Shown: in pieces, positions 59,102-64,000 of the stretch
How the letters are laid out: each line of letters begins with the position of its first letter
Position numbering within the stretch: position 1 is the first letter of the stretch
Assembly (NCBI GenBank): GCA_001643675.2
Contig: LSRY02000020.1
Span: forward strand, 625,001 to 689,000
Reading direction: 5' to 3'
From: Monocercomonoides exilis
Taxonomy: Eukaryota > Preaxostyla > Oxymonadida > Polymastigidae
DNA length: 64,000 nucleotides
The notes under the pieces: generated by a model
Database searches by the model: none
The model's input: only the letters and a program-made list of their open reading frames with translations
Told to the model about the DNA's origin: nothing
Made by a program: the position numbers and the translations under genes

Positions 59102-60746
59102 AATTTTTTCAAAACAGACAAATAATATTTTAAGATGAATTATAATGAATTTGTTCTCAAAGCTCTACAATGAAAAAAAAGCATACAATTGAAATGTCGT
59201 CACAAGGAAGTGCAGTTGCTGTTCTTCCGAGTAAAGCTATTTGATCAAATGGGAAAAACGTATATGCTCTAAAAATATGAAATTTGTTGAATACATTTCG
59301 CAAAAATAAACGGAACATTTAGAAAATAACAAGAAACACTTAATAAAACAAAAGAATCACACCTTATGCTTCCATCTTCGTGCCCTGAGATCACAATATT
59401 ACTATCATCATCCCACCGTTTAACGCATTGCATAACCATCCCCAACTCGTCTTTCCCAGCACCTGATTTGGAGTTCTTTGTTATTTTTCTCCTTAAGAGA
59501 GAGCCTCTCAAAGAAGCTCCGCTTCCTTTTGCCATCAGCTCATAGGAGCTGTGTGCAACACCATATCTTTCGTTTTGATAGAGCTGCACATACGGCCGAT
59601 CATCCATTGCAACCATAAGATACGCAGAGTCTGCTTGTTTTGCCAGTTCGTTAATAATTCTTGATTTTCCCTTTGAAGGATTTGAGGATTGCGAGATTGA
59701 AGAATTGACGGTATTATCATCAGGTTTCTCTTCATCTTGAGTTTGTCGTTCGTTTTTCTTCTTTTCTTGTTTTGAAGTTGCTTTTGGTTCAGAGTTACGT
59801 GTTTTTTTCGCTCTCTTAATCCAGACGCAGCACTGAAGAGAATGCTCCAAATCATCAGATGCAGTAATGAAACTTGTTTTGTTACTCATATTAAAAATGC
59901 TAAATGCTCCGTCCAAACTAATGCAAATCAAAAGAAAAGTTTTAAAATTTTGGTAACAAATGAAACTGTTGTATACCTTACAGATGCCAGGCAATTATTG
60001 TCAGAAGAATAGCTCAATCCAGTTATTTCATCTTCATGAACATCGTCATAACTTTTTACTGGTTTTGATGTATTGCGAAGATCCCATATCTTATTTGTTT
60101 AAAAATGAAATAAATCGACTATATTCTTGCTTAAAAGCATACTGAAACTTGTCCATCTTCACAGCCCGTCGCAACAACTGAATCTGAAATCTTATTCAAT
60201 GCAGTGACAGGAGAACTGTGAGAAAGTCGTCCACAAAGTCCTATTTCATCTTGCGAAATCCATTTTTCACGAGGGTCTAGTAAATGCACTTCCTCATCAT
60301 TTCTTCTAACGATTAAAACTTTTTAAAAAATTTAAAAAATTTCAAAAAACATAAAATCAAATGGTTACACAAAAAGTCAAAAACTTTAAAATGTTTTGAG
60401 CTTATTAAAAACAAAACAAACGATTCAAATCTGATGAAAATTCAAATTGATGAGGAATTTTAGCTTCTGAATCTTCCCAGGACTGAATAATTGTAGGATT
60501 TTTCGAACCATTTCGTGGATTATCAATTCTTTAATAAAGAAAAAAGTCTAATTTTTATAGAAGCAATAATTCATACATGCATATTTCTCCTTCAAACAGC
60601 CCGCAAGCAGCTTGATTGTTTTCTGGAAAAAAGCAAAATGAAGAAACTTCACTTTTCATTTCAATCAACAGCTTCTTTTTACTAATATTTGATATTTTTG
60701 TTTCATTAAATATTTTGTCACTTTTTGATTGATTTTTACCGTCCAT
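58478..60746 (-). CDS. WD40 protein, WDR55/Jip5-like
   Basis: Probable nucleolar WD40 protein of rRNA processing. Seven exons: 60746-60577, 60528-60422, 60318-60143, 60089-59977, 59917-59363, 59268-59187 and 59032-58478, 585 residues. WD-type blades are visible: VVATGCEDGQVSIWDLRN, GLSYSSDNNCLASVSLDGAFSIFNM, and SNIVISGHEDGSIRAYTFFP, where the exon joins complete the blades. The C-terminal tail is acidic/Ser-rich, then strongly basic (PPKKKRTRTE...KKKFQKKTGKQKQQ), like the nucleolar tails of WDR55 and Jip5. Assignment within WD40 proteins rests on the blade wording (GCEDGQVxxWDLR) and this tail and is moderate. Intron 6 carries a run of 34 T on the coding strand. Divergent from SF3A2 with an 88-bp gap. 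Confidence 0.72.
59067..59100. repeat. A34/T34 homopolymer in an intron
   Basis: Thirty-four uninterrupted A on plus, hence T34 on the sense strand of the WDR55-like gene. It lies within intron 6 (59186-59033), ending 32 nt before the acceptor AG. It could act as an extreme polypyrimidine tract or simply be slippage or an assembly artefact. Confidence 0.9.
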
Positions 60747-60834
60747 TAAATACAAGCTTTCTTCTTAACTGCACAAAATCAACCTTAATGTTGATCATGC
60801 CCATACAAATATTAATATAACCATAATAAAACAA
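60747..60834. promoter_or_regulatory. 88-bp bidirectional promoter between WDR55-like and SF3A2
   Basis: Two divergent start codons 88 bp apart leave a single compact promoter region. TGATCAT at 60792-60798 lies about midway, 37-46 bp from each ATG. Being near-palindromic, it could serve both directions. Confidence 0.45.
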
Positions 60835-61789
60835 ATGTTAGACAGAGAGAGTGTGTTTTTGTGGATATTTGAAGTAAATTATAATAAATACTGTTGGCCT
60901 TTGATGTTTAATTTTAGACTGGGGAGCTAAAACCGGATCTGGAGGACCAGCAAGCAAGGAATGGCAGAATGTTGACCGAAGAGAAAGATTGCGTAAACTT
61001 GCCCTGGAAACTGTCGATTTGTCAAAGGTTTTATATAATAAATGTTGCATTTTCTTTATAATATTTGTGTATTGTTTTATTGAAAAATATGTTCGTAGGA
61101 TCCGTATTTTATGCAAAATTATCTTGGGCAATTTGAATGTAAGCTTTGCTTTACAGTGCATTTATCTGAAGCTAATTATCTTGCTCACACTCAAGGAAAA
61201 CGCCATCAACAAAATCTGAAAAAAAGATCATTTCAACAAGCAAAGGATCAAGCTGCAACACTTGCCCCAGCAAAGCGAACGCAAATCAAGAAAACCTTCA
61301 AAATTGGGAGGCCTGGTTATCGATTAACGAAACAACGCGATCCAGCAACAAAACAATATAGTTTATTGATAGAAATCCAATATCCAGAGATAAAGGAGGG
61401 TATTCAACCAAGATATCGAGTTATGAGTGCTTATGAACATCCAAGTGATGATGTTAAAAAAGATTATCAGTTTGCTCAATAACAAACGCAAAGATTGATT
61501 ATTTAAAATGTTAATATCTTTTTTTATGTATTATTCCGTAAATTAGGTATCTTCTGTTTGCAGCGGAGCCGTATGAAACAATTGCATTCAAAGTACCAAA
61601 ATTAGAAATTGAAAGAAGCGAGGGACAGCCATATTCTCATATGAATGATGAAACAAAAACTTTTACGGTTTGCTTATTTATATGAGTATTTCTTTTGAAA
61701 AAAAGGATTTGAAATTTCTTTTTTGAATCATTCTTTTTTAGTTCTTTATCACATTTAAAAATCCAGCACCTGCAGAAGCTAAAACTTGA
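60835..61789 (+). CDS. SF3A2: Splicing factor 3A subunit 2 (SF3A2/SAP62/Prp11)
   Basis: U2 snRNP protein required for branch-site engagement. Five exons: 60835-60850 (16 nt), 60918-61027, 61099-61469, 61547-61667 and 61742-61789, 221 residues. The joined N-terminus MLDRENWGAKTGSGGPAS parallels plant MDREWGSKPGSGGAAS. RRERLRKLALETVDLSKDPYFM follows, then the C2H2-type zinc finger CKLCFTVHLSEANYLAHTQGKRH. Next come KIGRPGYRLTKQRD, YPEIKEGIQPRYRVMSAYE, and LLFAAEPYETIAFKVP from exon 4. The short last exon supplies the FFITFKNP end. Proline-rich repeats of the animal C-terminus are absent, as in plants and fungi. The 16-nt first exon is inferred from phase and the GTGTGT donor. Confidence 0.9.
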
Positions 61790-62023
61790 GTCAAATTGTT
61801 TTCAAGAAATTTCCGAAATTCATTTCTTTTTAAGTGTTTTAAAACAATAATATTGACAACTATAATCATTTCACATTTCTATTATTGATTTTTATTATTA
61901 TTAATTGCAACGTGATGTGTAATTTTTATGTGAATGTTTTATTATGCTTTCTTTAAAAAGCTAACCTTTATTAATATTATGTTGATTTGGTAAAGAAATT
62001 GTCTGATTTCTTAGCCAATATTA

Positions 62024-64000
62024 ATGATAAAATCAAATGTTTGTTATTCACTTTTAAGTTTTGTTTTATATTTTTTCTCAACTTTTTTTTTCATAGGATT
62101 CACTGAATCTGGATTTATCTGATTGCAATGAGGATAAATCTTCTGCTTATCATTGGCGAAGAATGGCCAGAATATGTTTCGATCATAAACAATTTAAGAA
62201 TGCTTGTACGTATTATACGAAGTCTATCAAACTCCTTCCATGTGCTTCTGTTTATGCAAATCGTTCAATGTGTTATTTTCAATTGTGCCAATTCAAAAAG
62301 GCACTTAAAGATGCTAAAAAAGCGACAAAAATAAATAAACAATATACTAGAGGATGGTTTTTACGGGGTTGCGCAAATTTTGAACTTGGTCAATATGTTG
62401 ATGCTAAAAAATGCTTTAAAAGATGTAATTTGCTGGCAAGCAATTGCTATCCTTCAAAAATAAGATATGAAGAAACCACGAGATATGAAATATCACAACA
62501 CCTTCTGTCTCCACATTCAAATTACGCTGGCCCCAGATTTTTGTTTCCTATTACAAAAGATAATTGTCCAAAAGAATTAATCACACAAGATCTTGTTGAA
62601 TATTTTAAGCAGTCAAAGGTCATTCCAATTCAATATGTAGTAGCCATAATCAATCAGCTCATTCCTATTGTAAGACGAGAACGTAACATCGTCTATGTTC
62701 CTCTCAAAAAAAATGGAGTGACAATTGTAGGAGATTTGCATGGGCAATTTTTTGACACCATAACGATGTTTGAATCCGTTGGATATCCATCTGAAGATAG
62801 AATATTTGTTTTTAACGGAGATTATGTTGATCGAGGATCGCTCTCAATGGAAGTTATTGTTCTTTTGTTTTTACTGAAAATAAGGTGTGTAGTTGTACTT
62901 CTGAAAAATTTTTCGATTCGTTTTTGCGTATTTTCCTTTTTGTTTTTATTTTAATTTATTTCATTTCATTTTGCGAAACGTTCACCATTTCAAAGATTTC
63001 CGTCATCAGTGACTCTTCTGAGGGGAAACCACGAGTCAGATGTGATGAACAGTGTCTGTGGCTTCAGAACAGAATGCAGCACAAAATACAGCCGTTTTGT
63101 TTATTTTCTGTTTCGCGATGCGTTCAACCAGTTGCCTGTTGGTGCGCTTATCAGCGATGACCCGCAGGACGAGGCTATTTTTGGGGGAGAGGACGAAATT
63201 GAAGTGATGAAGATGCAAAAAGATGACACACCCATTCAACGCCCTGTGGATTTTGTGAATGTTGTTCAGGAAAAGAAGAAAGAGAGAAAATCAAAGCAAA
63301 GTTCAAAAGAAAAAGAGAAGGAGAAGAAAGAGAAGGAGAAGGAGAAAGAAGAGAACAAAAATGAGGAAGAAAATGTGGCAGCCCAATATGAGTATGGATT
63401 TGGCAGCAGGGCAGGGACATTTTTTGAAGGATGCGGAGTTTGTGGCAATTCATTTGGTGTTTTGTCAGATGATGCGCAATCTTTATCATCAATATCTTCT
63501 TCAGAAAACGAAGATGATGATGAAAGTGGAAGCGATGAAGAAGAAGCAAAAGAGAAAGAAGCAAAAGAGAAGGAAACTATCAGAAAAGAAGAAGAGGAGG
63601 AAAAAGAAGAGAAAGAAGAAGAATATATAGGCGATGAATATGAGATGAAAGCAATAGAATTAGAATATGAGATGAAAAGAAAGAAATGCGAAGAGTTTAT
63701 TTCGAGGCTGAAACAACCAAAAGATCCAAACTCGACTCGCGTTCTTGTTATTCATGGAGGACTTCCATCGTATGTGTTAAAGAAAACCCAAAAATTCCAC
63801 TTTTTCTTTACTTTAATTTATTAATTTTCATAATTGTTGTTACTGTATTTGTTGTTATTATTATTATTGTTGTTGTTGTAATTCTTTCTTTTTACATATT
63901 CTCACAATTATTCTTTTCATCATTTCATTCAATATGCCACAAACTCTTCTTGTATCTGCTTCTCACATCCTCAGAAATGACAATGTTATTCTGGCCAACA
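62024..64000 (+). CDS. PP5-type TPR serine/threonine phosphatase, partial
   Basis: Ser/Thr protein phosphatase with N-terminal TPR repeats, which in PP5 bind Hsp90. Exons: 62024-62038 (15 nt, inferred), 62097-62884, 62996-63769 and 63975 onward past the right edge. TPR units include YHWRRMARICFDHKQFKNA, SVYANRSMCYFQLCQFKKAL and TRGWFLRGCANFELGQYVDA. The catalytic domain has metal-binding motifs GDLHGQ, NGDYVDRGS and LRGNHES, then VIHGGLPS. Between FNQLPVGALIS and RVLVIHGG, adjacent in PP5, about 195 residues rich in Glu/Lys are inserted (63150-63720). The remaining catalytic residues lie outside the window. PPEF phosphatases lack TPRs, so PP5 is preferred. The start at 62024 is weak. Confidence 0.85.

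Noticed and set aside
63259-63630. Plus-strand Arg/Lys-rich frame
   Set aside because: Out-of-frame reading of the Glu/Lys insert of the PP5-like phosphatase.
1-64000. Bacterial-type features (operons, CRISPR arrays, riboswitches)
   Set aside because: Spliced eukaryotic genes throughout; no direct-repeat arrays with spacers and no ribosome-binding sites.

Overview
This is a nuclear genomic window from a flagellated unicellular eukaryote that uses the standard genetic code. Genes are spliced, with about 60 inferred introns, mostly 40-130 nt. Spacers are AT-rich, and the window carries axonemal and intraflagellar genes (an axonemal dynein heavy chain, IFT88) beside actin and endomembrane genes. 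Short introns, long low-complexity Ser/Glu/Lys insertions and AT-rich spacers would suit an excavate-type protist such as an oxymonad or relative, but no marker here fixes the lineage. All exon boundaries below were read by eye from frame, GT/AG and family similarity, not from transcripts.

Layout. 0-3.2 kb, minus strand: a Ser-rich unknown gene running off the left edge, Rab geranylgeranyltransferase alpha, and ribosomal protein eS10. 3.5-17.8 kb, plus: a complete 4622-residue axonemal dynein heavy chain. 18.0-20.2 kb: an apparently intact Tc1/mariner-IS630-type transposon with about 78-bp inverted repeats and an open transposase. 20.4-29.7 kb, plus: a tepsin-like ENTH/VHS adaptor accessory, a small helical protein that may be AIRIM/C1orf109, and a giant Kelch-BTB protein. 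30.4-44.9 kb, minus: an SERBP1/Stm1-type ribosome-binding protein, a 3-kb gene-free stretch, the Bre1 histone H2B ubiquitin ligase, the CCA-adding tRNA nucleotidyltransferase, and IFT88. 45.0-58.2 kb, plus: ARPC5, NOMO, WASHC4 (SWIP) and an importin-alpha-like protein. 58.5-60.7 kb, minus: a WDR55/Jip5-like protein. 60.8-64 kb, plus: SF3A2 and a PP5-type TPR phosphatase running off the right edge.

Most genes are housekeeping genes recognisable by family, so there is no operon logic. Some functional links exist: WASHC4 belongs to the complex that activates Arp2/3 (ARPC5); tepsin, RabGGTase and WASH all serve membrane traffic; dynein and IFT88 serve the flagellum; eS10, SERBP1/Stm1, WDR55 and possibly the AIRIM-like protein serve ribosomes. 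Introns crowd into the 5' parts of genes, while long intron-free 3' exons are GC-richer. The preferred 5' splice site is GTNTG (most often GTTTG), not GTAAG. A GATCA/TGATC motif lies shortly upstream of most start codons.
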